In this document: positions 1 to 9,995 of the stretch, in pieces
Numbering within the stretch: position 1 is the stretch's first letter
Layout: each line of letters begins with the position of its first letter
NCBI RefSeq assembly: GCF_011927695.1
Contig: NZ_JAATJE010000001.1
Location: forward strand, 1,488,001 to 1,552,000
Direction: 5' to 3'
Length of the DNA: 64,000 nucleotides
Source of the DNA: Sphingomonas jejuensis
GTDB taxonomy: Bacteria > Pseudomonadota > Alphaproteobacteria > Sphingomonadales > Sphingomonadaceae
The notes under the pieces: model-generated
The model's input: the letters and a program-made list of their open reading frames with translations, nothing else
Databases searched by the model: none
What the model was told of the DNA's origin: nothing
Translations under genes and position numbers: made by a program

Positions 1-62
1 TGCACTCCGGCTGAAGGCCTGATTGAATCGCGCGCGCGGAACGGCGCGATCAGGCGCCCGTC

Positions 63-887
63 GTGAAACAAGGAAGCGTCATGCGCCAGGGCTTTGCGAT
101 CATCGGGCTGATGGCCCTCTCGCCGTCGATCCTCCTGGCGCAGCCGCAGGCGCAGCAGGCCGCTCCGGCGTCGCGCACTGCGCTGGAGGCGGCGGTGAAC
201 AGCCCGACGCGAACGGCCGCGAACCGTGCCCGCGATGCCGCGCGACACCCGGCCGAAACCCTTGCCTTCTTCGGCATCCAGCCGGGCCAGACGGTGGTCG
301 AACTGATCCCCGGCGGCGGCTGGTACACGGAGATCCTGGCGCCCTATCTGGGGCCGCAGGGCCGCCTCCTGCTGGCGCAGCCGGCGGGCCGTGGTGCCGA
401 GGCGCTGCAGGCCAAGATCGCCGCCGACCCCGTTTACGCGCGCACCGCGCTGACCGCGATGCCGCCCACGGCAGAGCAGGTGCCGGACGGCAGCGTCGAT
501 GCCGTCATCACCTTTCGGAACATGCACAACCTCATCATGCGCGGCGACGGCGGCGAGCGGGCCGTACTTGCGCGCGCCTTTGCCATGCTGAAGCCGGGCG
601 GCACGCTCGGCATCGTCGATCACCGTCTGCCGGAGGATCGCCCGGCCGAGCAGGAGCGGACCAGCGGCTATCTGAAGACATCCACCGTGCGCCAGGCGGC
701 GGAAGCCGCCGGGTTCGAGTTCGTGGCCGCGTCCGAGGTGAACGCCAACAGCCGCGACACGGCCGACCATCCGAATGGCGTCTGGAGCCTGCCGCCCACC
801 TTGCGCGGCGGCGACACCGATCGTGCGCGTTTCCAGGCGATCGGCGAAAGCGACCGCATGACGCTGAAGTTCAGAAAACCGCTGTGA
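63..887 (+). CDS. Exported class I SAM-dependent methyltransferase-like protein
   Basis: The 274-residue product opens with a hydrophobic signal peptide (about residues 7-26, ending near LLAQ), so the protein is probably periplasmic. A glycine-rich SAM-binding motif I, VVELIPGGGWYTE, lies at about residues 78-90 and is preceded by the RDAARHPAETLAFFG element seen in exported predicted methyltransferases of proteobacteria. A later LKPGGTLGIVDH stretch fits the post-motif strand. The substrate is unknown. The start at 63 adds six residues before a second ATG at 81, and either could be used. A small hypothetical gene follows 34 bases downstream on the same strand. I infer the fold, not the activity. 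Confidence 0.82.
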   Translation: MKQGSVMRQGFAIIGLMALSPSILLAQPQAQQAAPASRTALEAAVNSPTRTAANRARDAARHPAETLAFFGIQPGQTVVELIPGGGWYTEILAPYLGPQGRLLLAQPAGRGAEALQAKIAADPVYARTALTAMPPTAEQVPDGSVDAVITFRNMHNLIMRGDGGERAVLARAFAMLKPGGTLGIVDHRLPEDRPAEQERTSGYLKTSTVRQAAEAAGFEFVAASEVNANSRDTADHPNGVWSLPPTLRGGDTDRARFQAIGESDRMTLKFRKPL

Positions 888-921
888 CCTGACGCACGTC
901 GATCTTGGGGGGAGAACAAGG

Positions 922-1167
922 ATGACTGCACCGGACCTGACGAACTGGCTCGCACCGCTCGCCGCGCTGTTCATGCCGCCGGCGGCCGAATGGCGGATGC
1001 CCGACTTCCTCGTGCAGGAAGCGCAGCCGCAGGAGCCGGCAGCTGCGGCGCCGCGGCCACGGGCGCAGCGTCCGCGGGCGAACACGCGCCCCGCCACGCC
1101 CGCGCGCCGCAACCGCTGGAGCGATGTCGCCCCCTTCACGCCGGCCAACTACACGCCCGCACACTGA
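922..1167 (+). CDS. Small hypothetical protein, Pro/Ala/Arg-rich
   Basis: This encodes 81 residues preceded by a good purine-rich ribosome binding site (GGGGGGAGAACAAGG). The N-terminal third is mildly hydrophobic (NWLAPLAALFMPP). The middle is a low-complexity Ala-Pro-Arg stretch and the C-terminus reads RNRWSDVAPFTPANYTPAH. I recognise no domain. It sits 34 bases after the methyltransferase-like gene and is convergent with phaR, so it may be the last gene of that short transcript. The clear ribosome binding site and the absence of a better reading frame support a real gene. Confidence 0.65.
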   Translation: MTAPDLTNWLAPLAALFMPPAAEWRMPDFLVQEAQPQEPAAAAPRPRAQRPRANTRPATPARRNRWSDVAPFTPANYTPAH

Positions 1168-1209
1168 CGCGCGGCGCGGAACGATGACGGCCGGGTGACC
1201 CTCCGCGGG

Positions 1210-1794
1210 TCAGCCCAGCTTGTCGATCTTGGCCTGCAGCGCGGCCAGCTGGGCCTTCAGCGCGGCCACCTCGTCGGGCCCGCCGTCGGTGGACTTGCCG
1301 GCCTGATCGGCGGATGCGGCATCCTTGTCGGCGGACCGGCCCGTCTGCGGCGCGAAGGCGCTGGTCGCAGCCTCGAACATGGCCATGTTGCGCCGCGCAA
1401 GATCCGCGAACGGCCCGCCTGAAAACGCGCCTTTCATGGCATCGTGGAACTGCGCCTGGTTGCGGCGAAAGGCGTCCATCGACGCTTCCAGATATTGCGG
1501 CACCATCGACTGCATGTTGTCGCCGTACATGGCGATCAGCTGCCGCAGGAAGTTGACCGGGAGCATGGTTTCTCCCCGCGCTTCCTCGTCCATGATGATC
1601 TGTGTCAGGATGCTGTGCGTGATATCCTCGTCGGTCCGGGCATCCAGCACCTTGAAGTCCCGTCCGTCCCGCGTCATCGCGGCAAGATGTTCGAGCGTGA
1701 TGTAGCTTGAACTCTCGGTGTTGTAGAGCCGCCGATTGGCGTATTTCTTGATGATGACGGTGTCGCCGTCATTCGAAACGCGGGACTTCGGCAT
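1210..1794 (-). CDS. phaR: Polyhydroxyalkanoate synthesis repressor PhaR
   Basis: The 194-residue product carries the diagnostic PHB accumulation regulator N-terminal DNA-binding domain, with KKYANRRLYNTESS at residues 16-29 followed by ITLEHLAAM. The PHB-accumulation regulatory domain follows (VNFLRQLIAMYGDNMQ, then VPQYLEASMDAFRRNQ). The C-terminus is a charged, coiled-coil-like helix (EVAALKAQLAALQAKIDKL). PhaR proteins bind both DNA and PHA granules and repress phasin and PHA genes. The chosen start (MPKSR) has GGAG about 8 bases upstream. Its start codon overlaps that of the divergent PhaC-like gene in a shared CATG, so each promoter must lie inside the other gene or its leader. Confidence 0.93.
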   Translation of the reverse strand: MPKSRVSNDGDTVIIKKYANRRLYNTESSSYITLEHLAAMTRDGRDFKVLDARTDEDITHSILTQIIMDEEARGETMLPVNFLRQLIAMYGDNMQSMVPQYLEASMDAFRRNQAQFHDAMKGAFSGGPFADLARRNMAMFEAATSAFAPQTGRSADKDAASADQAGKSTDGGPDEVAALKAQLAALQAKIDKLG

Positions 1795-2872
1795 GGACGG
1801 ACTCTCCAACGATCTTTTCTTGGAGCTATCATCGCCGGCTGCTGCTGCGCAATATGGGCCGCGCCCGCTTCCCCTGTTCCTGCAGCTGCTGCAGCGCGAA
1901 ACCGCTCCGGACCCCGATCGTCGCAGCGCAGCAATGGCGGGGCTGCGGCGCCTCCAGACGCACGCCCGCCCCGCGCCCATGGTGCCGGCGGCAACCATCG
2001 TCAGCGCCGGCGGGGCCCGGCTCCTGGATTATGGTGGTGAGGGTCATCCGGTCGTCTTCGTGCCGTCCTTGATCAATCCGGCGTCGATCCTCGATCTGTC
2101 GCCCGACGCCTCCCTGCTCCGGTGGCTTGCCGGGCGCGGCGTTCGGCCCCTGCTGGTCGACTGGGGGCAGCCGGACGATCTCGGCCTCGACCTTGCCGGC
2201 CATGTCGAACGGCGGCTGCTTCCGCTGCTCGAGGGGCTGGGCGCGGCGCCGACACTGGCGGGATATTGCCTGGGTGGCACGCTGGCCATCGCGGCGGCGG
2301 CGCTCCGGCCGGTTCGCGCGCTCGCGCTCATCGCGACGCCGTGGGACTTTGCCGGCTACGCGGATGGCGGGCGGGACAGCATCGATCGTCTGTGGTCCAT
2401 CGGCCGACCGGCGGCCGAGGCGGTCGGCCGCGTTCCCATGGAACTGCTGCAGGCCGGCTTCTGGCAGCTCGACCCGGCGGCAGTGGTTGCCAAATATGCC
2501 TGGTTCGGCACCGCGCCGCCGGGGCCGACGATCGACCGCTTCGTCGCCGTGGAGGACTGGGCCAATGCCGGCGCCCCCCTCACCCTGCCGGCCGGTCGCG
2601 ACCTGTTCGAACGACTGTTCGCCGGCAACGACACGGCGCGGGGACAATGGCAGGTCGGCGGTCGCCCGATCGATCCCGCGGCGATCGACGTGCCCGTCCT
2701 CAACATCCTCTCGACGGCAGACCGCATCACGCCCGCGGCGGCGGCTGCACCCGTCGGCCGGATCCTCCGCCTCGACCTTGGCCATGTCGGCATGATCGTC
2801 GGCTCCCGCGCACGGGCGGCCTTGTGGGAACCGCTTGCCGACTGGCTGTCGAGGCCCCACGTCTCCGACTGA
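1793..2872 (+). CDS. Short PhaC-like alpha/beta hydrolase
   Basis: The 359-residue protein resembles the catalytic domain of poly(3-hydroxyalkanoate) synthase. It has VVFVPSLINPASILDL (about 87-102), the cysteine-type lipase box GYCLGG with Cys159, Asp310 in NILSTADRIT and His331 in LGHVGMI, the same Cys-Asp-His order as PhaC. Class I synthases are roughly 550-600 residues, so the N-terminal domain of about 200 residues is missing. It may be a minimal synthase, a PHA-linked acyltransferase or a hydrolase. The ATG at 1793 overlaps the phaR start codon; a TTG at 1820 is an alternative. The thiolase gene follows 21 bases downstream, which supports a PHA or acyl-CoA role. Confidence 0.82.
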   Translation: MDGLSNDLFLELSSPAAAAQYGPRPLPLFLQLLQRETAPDPDRRSAAMAGLRRLQTHARPAPMVPAATIVSAGGARLLDYGGEGHPVVFVPSLINPASILDLSPDASLLRWLAGRGVRPLLVDWGQPDDLGLDLAGHVERRLLPLLEGLGAAPTLAGYCLGGTLAIAAAALRPVRALALIATPWDFAGYADGGRDSIDRLWSIGRPAAEAVGRVPMELLQAGFWQLDPAAVVAKYAWFGTAPPGPTIDRFVAVEDWANAGAPLTLPAGRDLFERLFAGNDTARGQWQVGGRPIDPAAIDVPVLNILSTADRITPAAAAAPVGRILRLDLGHVGMIVGSRARAALWEPLADWLSRPHVSD

Positions 2873-2893
2873 CAAGATCAACCGGAGGATCCC

Positions 2894-4078
<1,185 letters not shown>

Positions 4079-4176
4079 TCTTTTCGACGAACGACATGGC
4101 GGGTCGGTCGAGCAGCTTCAGCGATCGATCTGTGTCGCTGCAGCCACAGTTGGAGTTCATTTTCCATTAATCCGCC

Positions 4177-4214
4177 AAGCCGGGGCGCAGCCATATTGCG
4201 CTCGCCCCGGCTTT
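4177..4214 (+). terminator. Rho-independent-type terminator after the thiolase gene
   Basis: Eleven-base perfect arms AAGCCGGGGCG (4177-4187) and CGCCCCGGCTT (4203-4213) with a 15-base loop, followed by a short T-rich run. It separates the PHA cluster from the TonB-dependent receptor. The stem core is nearly identical to the hairpin at 27141. Confidence 0.75.
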
Positions 4215-4268
4215 CCCGTTTCTTGCTCCCACAGAGGTCGTGACAGACCCTAAAAGGGAGCATCTTAG

Positions 4269-7200
4269 ATGGAATTACGTCGTCTCATGGCGAGCAGCGC
4301 GTTGCGCTCATCGCTGATCGTCGGTGTCAGCCTTGCCGCGGCGGCTCCCGCCTTTGCTCAGGGCGGTATTTCTGCCCCTGATAATTCGACGGCAATCCAG
4401 GAAACTTGCCTGCCGAACAGCACGCGTCCGGAATGTCTCACGGACACTGACAACGAGACGGGCGATGCCATCGTCATCACGGGGTCGCGCATTCGCGGCG
4501 CGAACATCGATTCTCCAGTTCCTGTCACCGCTGTCGCCGGCGAGGAGATCTTCCAGCAGGGTCAAACCAGCATCGGCGACGTCCTGAACGACCTCCCACA
4601 GCTCCGTTCGACCTTCGCGCAGCAGAACCCCGGCGCGGGCGTTGGCATCGCCGGCCTCAACCTGCTCGATCTTCGCGGTCTCGGCACGGTCCGGACGCTG
4701 GTCCTTGTCAACGGCCGTCGGCACGTTCCCGCCGACATCCTCAACAACGCGTCCTCGCCCGACGTGAACACGATCCCGACCGACCTGGTCGAGCGGATCG
4801 ACGTGCTGACCGGCGGCAACTCGGCACTCTACGGCTCTGACGCAATCGCGGGCGTGGTCAACTTCGTCCTGCGCCGCGACTTCGAAGGCATTCAGGTGCG
4901 CGGCAATGTCGGCATCACCGAGGATGGCTTCGGCGGCAACCAGTATGTCTCGCTGATGTCCGGCTTCAACTTCGCCGATGGCCGCGGCAACGTCACTGCG
5001 CACGCCGAATATAGCCGTCAGGACCGCATCTACGCCTCGGATATTCCTGATTTCCAGCGCGTCGACGGTTTCGCCACCGTCGATGCCGATAGTGCCGGTC
5101 TTCCGTCCGGCTCGGATGGCTTCCCTGACGCCGTGTTCGTCCGCGACATTCGGAGTGCGACGAACCATCGCTACGGCCTGGTCGCGATTCCGCAGCTGAA
5201 CGCATCCCCGCGTTGCGGCCAGGGCACGCTTGCCAACAACGGTCCGACCAACACCGCAGGTGTCGCCTACCACTGCAATTACATCTTCGACGCGAATGGC
5301 CGCCTGCAGGCGCAGACCGGGACGCGCTTCGGCACCGGCCCTGGGGGAACCTTCATCGGCGGGAATGGCCAGACCGGTCGTGAAGGCACGCAGTTGTCGA
5401 TCCTGCCGTTCATTGAGCGCTACAACACCAACCTGCTCGCCCGCTTCGAGTTCGCACCCGAGCTGGAGGCGTTTCTCGAAGCCAAGTTCACCCGCATCAA
5501 TTCGGTCGGCAATCAGCTCGGACCGACGTTCCTCAACAACTCGACGGGGTCGCTGGGTAACGACAACCGGATCGACCCGCGTCTCGACAACCCGTTCCTG
5601 AACGCGACCGATCGGGCGACAATTGCCAACGCGATCCTTACGTCAGGCTGCGGTTACAATCTCGGTACGGCCCTCGGCACGGTGCAGTGCCGGGCCCTGA
5701 CTGCTGCTGAGCGCACGGCAGTCGCAAACGGCAGCTACCGTTTCCTGTTCGCGCGCAACCTGACCGATACCGAGGATCGCGACGAGCGGTTCCGGCGCGA
5801 CACCTACCGCGTCGTGGCGGGCCTTCGTGGCACCTTCAACGAGGACTGGAGCTACGAGATCTCCGGTAACTATGGTCGGTTCGAGGAAACCGTGGACATG
5901 CGCGGCTTCGTCAATCGGCAGCGGTTCCTGCTGTCGCTCGACGCCGGCATCAACCCGGCAACCGGCCAAATCCAGTGCCGCGCCCAGTTCGACCCGACCG
6001 CCGCGCGCGGCGCCCCTGGCTATGTCAACTCGGCCGCGACCCTTGCTGCCGATATCGCCGCTTGCGTCCCCTACAATCCGTTCGGCGCGGGCAACAATCA
6101 GGCTGCGGCAGCTTATTTCCGCCTGCCGATCACCAATCGCTCCTCCATCGAGCAGGTCGACGTTCTCGGCTTCGTGTCGGGTGACCTCAGCCAGCTCTTC
6201 GAACTCCCCGGCGGCCCCATCGCTTTCGCGTTGGGTGGCGAGTACCGCCGCGAAGAGGCCAACAACAACAGTGACGTTGCGGCCGAAACCGGTATTTCGA
6301 ACTCGGTCTTCCTCGGAGATGTCAGCGGCGCCGTCTTGGAGGTTAAGGAAGCATTCGGCGAAATTCGTGTGCCAATCCTTGCCGACACACCCTTCTTTGA
6401 AGAGCTTTCGATCAGCGGTGCAGGTCGTATCTCCGACTACACTGGTGCCGTTGGCACGGTTTACACCTACAATGCAGGTGTGAACTGGGCACCGTTCCGC
6501 GATATCCGCTTCCGCGGTGTCTATGGCCGGGCAGTTCGTGCGCCTAACGTGTCGGAAGCCGCGTTCCCGGCGGTGCCGAACTTCTCGAATGGTTTTGTGG
6601 ATCCTTGCAACGTCAATGCGATCGGCAACAATCCCGTCCGATCGACCAACTGTCAGGCTGATCTGACGGCCGCGCAGCTCGCGAACCTCCAGCAGGCGGG
6701 CTACTCGCTTCCGGTCATCTCCGGCAGCAACGCAGATCTCGAGGAAGAGCGTTCTGACTCCTACACGGTCGGTGCCGTGTTCACGCCGACCTTCGTTCCG
6801 GGCCTTTCGCTGAGCGTCGATTACTTCGATATCACGGTGAACAACGTCATCGTGACGCTGGGTGCGCAGGCGATCGTCAATGCCTGCTATGATGCCCCTG
6901 GGTTCAACAGCCCGCTCTGCTCCGTCTTTCAGCGCAATCGTGGTACGGGTGCGGGGCCGCAGGGCGAGTTGCCGGGTCAAATCCTCGGCAACACGCTGGT
7001 CCAGGGCCCGCAAAACTTCGCGAAGCGGAAGCGTCGCGGCATCGACACGGAGCTGGTGTACCGCACCAATGTGACCAACGACGTGCGTCTCGGAACCCGC
7101 TTCCGCTACACGCACAATCTTCAGAACAGCAATTTCGAGAATCCGACCGATCCGGACTTCGAGAACCGTCTGCTTCAGGAGATTGGCGATCCGCAGGATG

Positions 7201-7562
7201 AATTCGTGTGGGACGTCGATGTCACGCTGAACGATGCAGTCACGCTTGGCTACCAGATGCGCTACATCGGTCCGATGTATCTGACCACTTGGGAGAGCTT
7301 CAACCCGCTCAACGGCTTGCCGCCGCTGAACGCTGATGCTTTCGATACTCAGAAGTACCCGTCGGTTCTTTACCATGACCTCCGCGCCGACTTCCGCGTC
7401 GGCGAGGTCGAGCAGACCGGTCAGAGCATCAACTTCTACGTCGGTGTGGACAACTTGACCGAGCGGCAGCCGCCGTTCGGAACCACAGCGACCGGCGCCG
7501 GTACCGCCATCTACAACATTCGCGGCCGGAGCTACTACGCAGGCTTCCGCGCTCGCTTCTAA
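4269..7562 (+). CDS. TonB-dependent outer-membrane receptor
   Basis: The 1,097-residue precursor has a signal peptide cleaved near APAFA-Q (residue 30), a TonB-box-like DAIVITG at 66-72, and then a plug domain with VLVNGRRHVPAD and GNSALYGSDAIAGVVNF. A large beta-barrel ends in the aromatic YYAGFRARF, the expected outer-membrane C-terminus. A Cys pair (CLPNSTRPEC) sits between the signal peptide and TonB box. It belongs to the long sphingomonad receptor class whose substrates are often plant-derived oligosaccharides or peptides, but the substrate cannot be read here. AAGGGAG precedes the ATG by 8 bases. Third codon positions are visibly less GC-rich than in the neighbours, as is common for highly expressed receptors. 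It is flanked by terminators and appears monocistronic. Confidence 0.93.
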   Translation: MELRRLMASSALRSSLIVGVSLAAAAPAFAQGGISAPDNSTAIQETCLPNSTRPECLTDTDNETGDAIVITGSRIRGANIDSPVPVTAVAGEEIFQQGQTSIGDVLNDLPQLRSTFAQQNPGAGVGIAGLNLLDLRGLGTVRTLVLVNGRRHVPADILNNASSPDVNTIPTDLVERIDVLTGGNSALYGSDAIAGVVNFVLRRDFEGIQVRGNVGITEDGFGGNQYVSLMSGFNFADGRGNVTAHAEYSRQDRIYASDIPDFQRVDGFATVDADSAGLPSGSDGFPDAVFVRDIRSATNHRYGLVAIPQLNASPRCGQGTLANNGPTNTAGVAYHCNYIFDANGRLQAQTGTRFGTGPGGTFIGGNGQTGREGTQLSILPFIERYNTNLLARFEFAPELEAFLEAKFTRINSVGNQLGPTFLNNSTGSLGNDNRIDPRLDNPFLNATDRATIANAILTSGCGYNLGTALGTVQCRALTAAERTAVANGSYRFLFARNLTDTEDRDERFRRDTYRVVAGLRGTFNEDWSYEISGNYGRFEETVDMRGFVNRQRFLLSLDAGINPATGQIQCRAQFDPTAARGAPGYVNSAATLAADIAACVPYNPFGAGNNQAAAAYFRLPITNRSSIEQVDVLGFVSGDLSQLFELPGGPIAFALGGEYRREEANNNSDVAAETGISNSVFLGDVSGAVLEVKEAFGEIRVPILADTPFFEELSISGAGRISDYTGAVGTVYTYNAGVNWAPFRDIRFRGVYGRAVRAPNVSEAAFPAVPNFSNGFVDPCNVNAIGNNPVRSTNCQADLTAAQLANLQQAGYSLPVISGSNADLEEERSDSYTVGAVFTPTFVPGLSLSVDYFDITVNNVIVTLGAQAIVNACYDAPGFNSPLCSVFQRNRGTGAGPQGELPGQILGNTLVQGPQNFAKRKRRGIDTELVYRTNVTNDVRLGTRFRYTHNLQNSNFENPTDPDFENRLLQEIGDPQDEFVWDVDVTLNDAVTLGYQMRYIGPMYLTTWESFNPLNGLPPLNADAFDTQKYPSVLYHDLRADFRVGEVEQTGQSINFYVGVDNLTERQPPFGTTATGAGTAIYNIRGRSYYAGFRARF

Positions 7563-7580
7563 AGCGTTCAGCGATCCAGT

Positions 7581-7613
7581 GGGGCGGGAGGAAACTCTCG
7601 CCCCTCTTTTTTT
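7581..7613 (+). terminator. Rho-independent terminator of the TonB-dependent receptor
   Basis: Ten-base stem GGGGCGGGAG (7581-7590) and CTCTCGCCCC (7595-7604) with a GAAA tetraloop and one G-T pair, followed by TCTTTTTTT. It lies between the receptor stop and the convergent alr stop. Confidence 0.9.
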
Positions 7614-7627
7614 CCAAAGAGACTTTG

Positions 7628-8656
7628 TCAGCGCCAGTAGCGGGTGAAGCGTCCGTCCAGGCGCGTCAGCGCTTCATATGCCGAAACGCCGGCAGCACTC
7701 ACCTCTGGCAGGTTATAATCGATCTCAATCCAGCCGCTTTCGCCGCAGTCTCCAGTGGAGACATCAACAGCGACCAGATCCATCGACACTCGACCGATCA
7801 GCGGAAAGCGCCCTCTCTCGGCCGTCCCCGCATTCGAAAACGCCCGCGCATAACCATCGGCATAGCCGATGTTGAGGATCGCCACCCGCGTGTCGCGTTC
7901 CGCCCTCCATGTCGCGTTGTAGCCGACCGTCTCGCCGGCCTTGACCGTGCGGACCTGCAGCACCTCGGCTTCGGGGAAGACCACCTGCCGGATGTGCTCT
8001 GCCGCTTCCGCGCGCGGCACCCCGCCATAGAGCGCGAGGCCCGGTCGCGTGAGATCAAAGGCGTAATCCCGCCCCAGGCAGATGCCGGCCGAATTGGCGA
8101 GGCTCATGCGCCGCGCGGACGTGCGACCCGCCAGCGCCTGGAGGCGGTCGCGCTGCAGCGGGTTCATGGGATGGTCCTCGTCGCCGCAGGCCAGGTGGCT
8201 CATCAGCGTCTCGATGGCGAGCCCGTCAAGCAGCCCGTCCCGCACCTCGTCGGGCGAGACGCCCAGCCGGTTCATCCCGGTGTCGACCATCACGTCGCAC
8301 GGTCGCGCGCCGGCCGCCTCGCGCCAGCGGAGCACCTGCTCCCGGCTGTTGAGGACCGGCCGCGCCGGGTGCGCCACCGCGACCGCCATGTCCGCCGCGC
8401 GCACGCCGTGAAGCACGGACAGCGACAGCGCCTCACCCAGCGGCATCAACGCTTCGGCTTCCGCCCAGGTCGCCACGAAGAAGTCGCGGCAGCCCGCCGC
8501 CGCCAGGCGCATCACCACCTCGCGCGCGCCGAGGCCGTAGCCGTCCGCCTTCACCGCGGCGCCGCATGCCGCGGATCCGCCCATGCCCTTCAGCCAGCGC
8601 CAGTTGTGGACAAGCGCGTCGCCATCGAGACGCAGACGGAGCGGAGCGGAGATCAC
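7628..8656 (-). CDS. alr: Alanine racemase
   Basis: A 342-residue PLP-dependent racemase that interconverts L- and D-alanine for peptidoglycan. The PLP lysine is Lys36 in VKADGYG. The opposite catalytic tyrosine is Tyr246 in ETVGYNATW, and the metal/phosphate-binding C-terminal domain contains NIGYADGYAR and GRVSMDL. It is slightly short for Alr (about 355-370) but no motif is missing. It is the last gene of a minus-strand group (CDF exporter, csaA, alr) that lies downstream of glmS, all cytoplasmic or envelope functions. It is convergent with the TonB receptor. Confidence 0.95.
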   Translation of the reverse strand: MISAPLRLRLDGDALVHNWRWLKGMGGSAACGAAVKADGYGLGAREVVMRLAAAGCRDFFVATWAEAEALMPLGEALSLSVLHGVRAADMAVAVAHPARPVLNSREQVLRWREAAGARPCDVMVDTGMNRLGVSPDEVRDGLLDGLAIETLMSHLACGDEDHPMNPLQRDRLQALAGRTSARRMSLANSAGICLGRDYAFDLTRPGLALYGGVPRAEAAEHIRQVVFPEAEVLQVRTVKAGETVGYNATWRAERDTRVAILNIGYADGYARAFSNAGTAERGRFPLIGRVSMDLVAVDVSTGDCGESGWIEIDYNLPEVSAAGVSAYEALTRLDGRFTRYWR

Positions 8657-8694
8657 GACGCCCGGTTAGTCGCGCCCGCGCACCGCGTCGAGGG

Positions 8695-9051
8695 TCAGTA
8701 GAGGCGCCCGCCGTTCGGCACCGCACGATCCGGCGCGACCAGCACCACCGCGCCCCCCTCGTCCGGCAGGCCCATCGTCAGCACCTCCGACGTGAACGGG
8801 CCGATCCGCCGCGCGCCGAGATTGACGGCGGCGACCACCTGCCGCCCGACCAGCGCCTCGGGCGCATAGTTGGCGGTGATCTGGGCGCTGGACCAGCGCA
8901 GGCCGATTGTCGCGCCGAAGTCGATCCGGAGCTTCACGGCCGGCTTTCGCGCCTCGGGAAAGGGGAGCGCCTCCACCACCGTGCCGACGCGGATGTCGAC
9001 CTGCTCGAGCGCCGCCAGCGCGCCGTCCTGCGCCTCAGTGCGCGTGGACAT
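8695..9051 (-). CDS. csaA: tRNA-binding domain protein CsaA
   Basis: The 118-residue protein is a free-standing EMAP/OB-fold tRNA-binding domain: VDIRVGTVVEALPFPEARKP, LRIDFG, SSAQITANY and QVVAAVNLGARRIGPFTSEVL are the CsaA signature stretches. CsaA is described as a secretion-related chaperone and binds tRNA in vitro. The start (MSTRTEAQ) overlaps the 3' end of the CDF exporter gene by 17 bases, implying co-translation. The longer in-frame extension upstream overlaps the exporter tail and is not conserved-looking, so I left it out. Confidence 0.92.
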   Translation of the reverse strand: MSTRTEAQDGALAALEQVDIRVGTVVEALPFPEARKPAVKLRIDFGATIGLRWSSAQITANYAPEALVGRQVVAAVNLGARRIGPFTSEVLTMGLPDEGGAVVLVAPDRAVPNGGRLY

Positions 9052-9985
9052 GCCGATGGCCCTGATGATGGTGGTGGTGGGCATCCTCACATCCGCGCAG
9101 CGCTGTGTCGGGTGCATCGCTGAGGCATGCCTCCAGGGTGGCATGCTCGACATGGAAGCGCTCGGCCAGCATCGCCTTCACCTGCCGCTTCAGCCGGTCG
9201 AATTCCTGCAGCGTCGCGACTTCCGGCGTCAGATGCGCTTCCAGCGCATGGCGATGTTCATCGAGGCTCCACAGGTGGACATGGTGGACGTGCGACACGC
9301 CAGGCGTGGCGCGCAGCGCGTCCACGACCGCGTCATAGTCGACGGCTTCGGGCACCGCGCCCATCAGCAGGCGGACCGTTCTGGGCATCAGCGACAGGCC
9401 CTGCCAGATGACATAGGCAGCGATGACGGCCGTCACGATCAGGTCGGCGATGTAGAGCTGATACTGCAGGATCAGCACGCCGGCGATGATGACGCCCACG
9501 GATGCAAGCGCATCCGACACATTGTGGAGAAAGGCCGCCCGGATGTTCAGGCTGTGCTTCGATCCCTTGTGGATCATCACGGCGGTGGCGACGTCGACCG
9601 CAAGCGCGACGCCCGCGACGATCACCACCGGCCAGCCGTCCACCGGCTGCGGAGAAACGAAGCGGCCGACCGCCTCCACAAGCAGGTAGATGCCGATCAG
9701 CAGCAGCGACACCAGGTTGATGAGCGCCGCCACCACCTCGGCCCGCGCATAGCCGAATGTCATCAGCCGGTCGGCGGGCCGCCGCCCGATCCGCCGCGCG
9801 ACCAGCGCGATGACGAGCGAGGCGGCATCCGACAGGTTGTGCAGCGCATCCGCGATCAGCGCGAGCGACCCGGACAACACGCCCGCCACGATCTGCGCGA
9901 CGGTCAGAACGCCGTTGACCGCGATGGCGCCGACCAGCCGGCCGTCGCTCATCTGCTCCGCGCCGTGATCATGCCCCGCGCCCAT
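9035..9985 (-). CDS. Cation diffusion facilitator metal exporter with histidine-rich tails
   Basis: A 316-residue CDF-family transporter with about six membrane helices that exports divalent metals such as zinc, cobalt or cadmium in exchange for protons. Metal-site helices show DALHNLSDAASL and the paired FLHNVSDALAS, giving the HxxxD motifs of ZitB/CzcD-type exporters. The cytosolic tail ends HHHHHQGHRHVHAH and the N-terminus has GHDHG, both probable metal-sensing or buffering segments. It begins 11 bases after glmS on the same strand and overlaps csaA. Zinc specificity is the likeliest reading but is an inference from the histidine motifs. Confidence 0.92.
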   Translation of the reverse strand: MGAGHDHGAEQMSDGRLVGAIAVNGVLTVAQIVAGVLSGSLALIADALHNLSDAASLVIALVARRIGRRPADRLMTFGYARAEVVAALINLVSLLLIGIYLLVEAVGRFVSPQPVDGWPVVIVAGVALAVDVATAVMIHKGSKHSLNIRAAFLHNVSDALASVGVIIAGVLILQYQLYIADLIVTAVIAAYVIWQGLSLMPRTVRLLMGAVPEAVDYDAVVDALRATPGVSHVHHVHLWSLDEHRHALEAHLTPEVATLQEFDRLKRQVKAMLAERFHVEHATLEACLSDAPDTALRGCEDAHHHHHQGHRHVHAH

Positions 9986-9995
9986 CGCCGCCGGC

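Noticed and set aside
1186-1216. Hairpin at the phaR stop (GGTGACCC and GGGTCAGCC)
   Set aside because: The arms pair imperfectly, there is no T run in either direction, and the sequence overlaps the phaR stop; not enough to call a terminator.
5643-7376. A 577-residue open frame opposite the TonB-dependent receptor
   Set aside because: The receptor is clearly coding on the plus strand; this frame lacks family motifs and a ribosome binding site.
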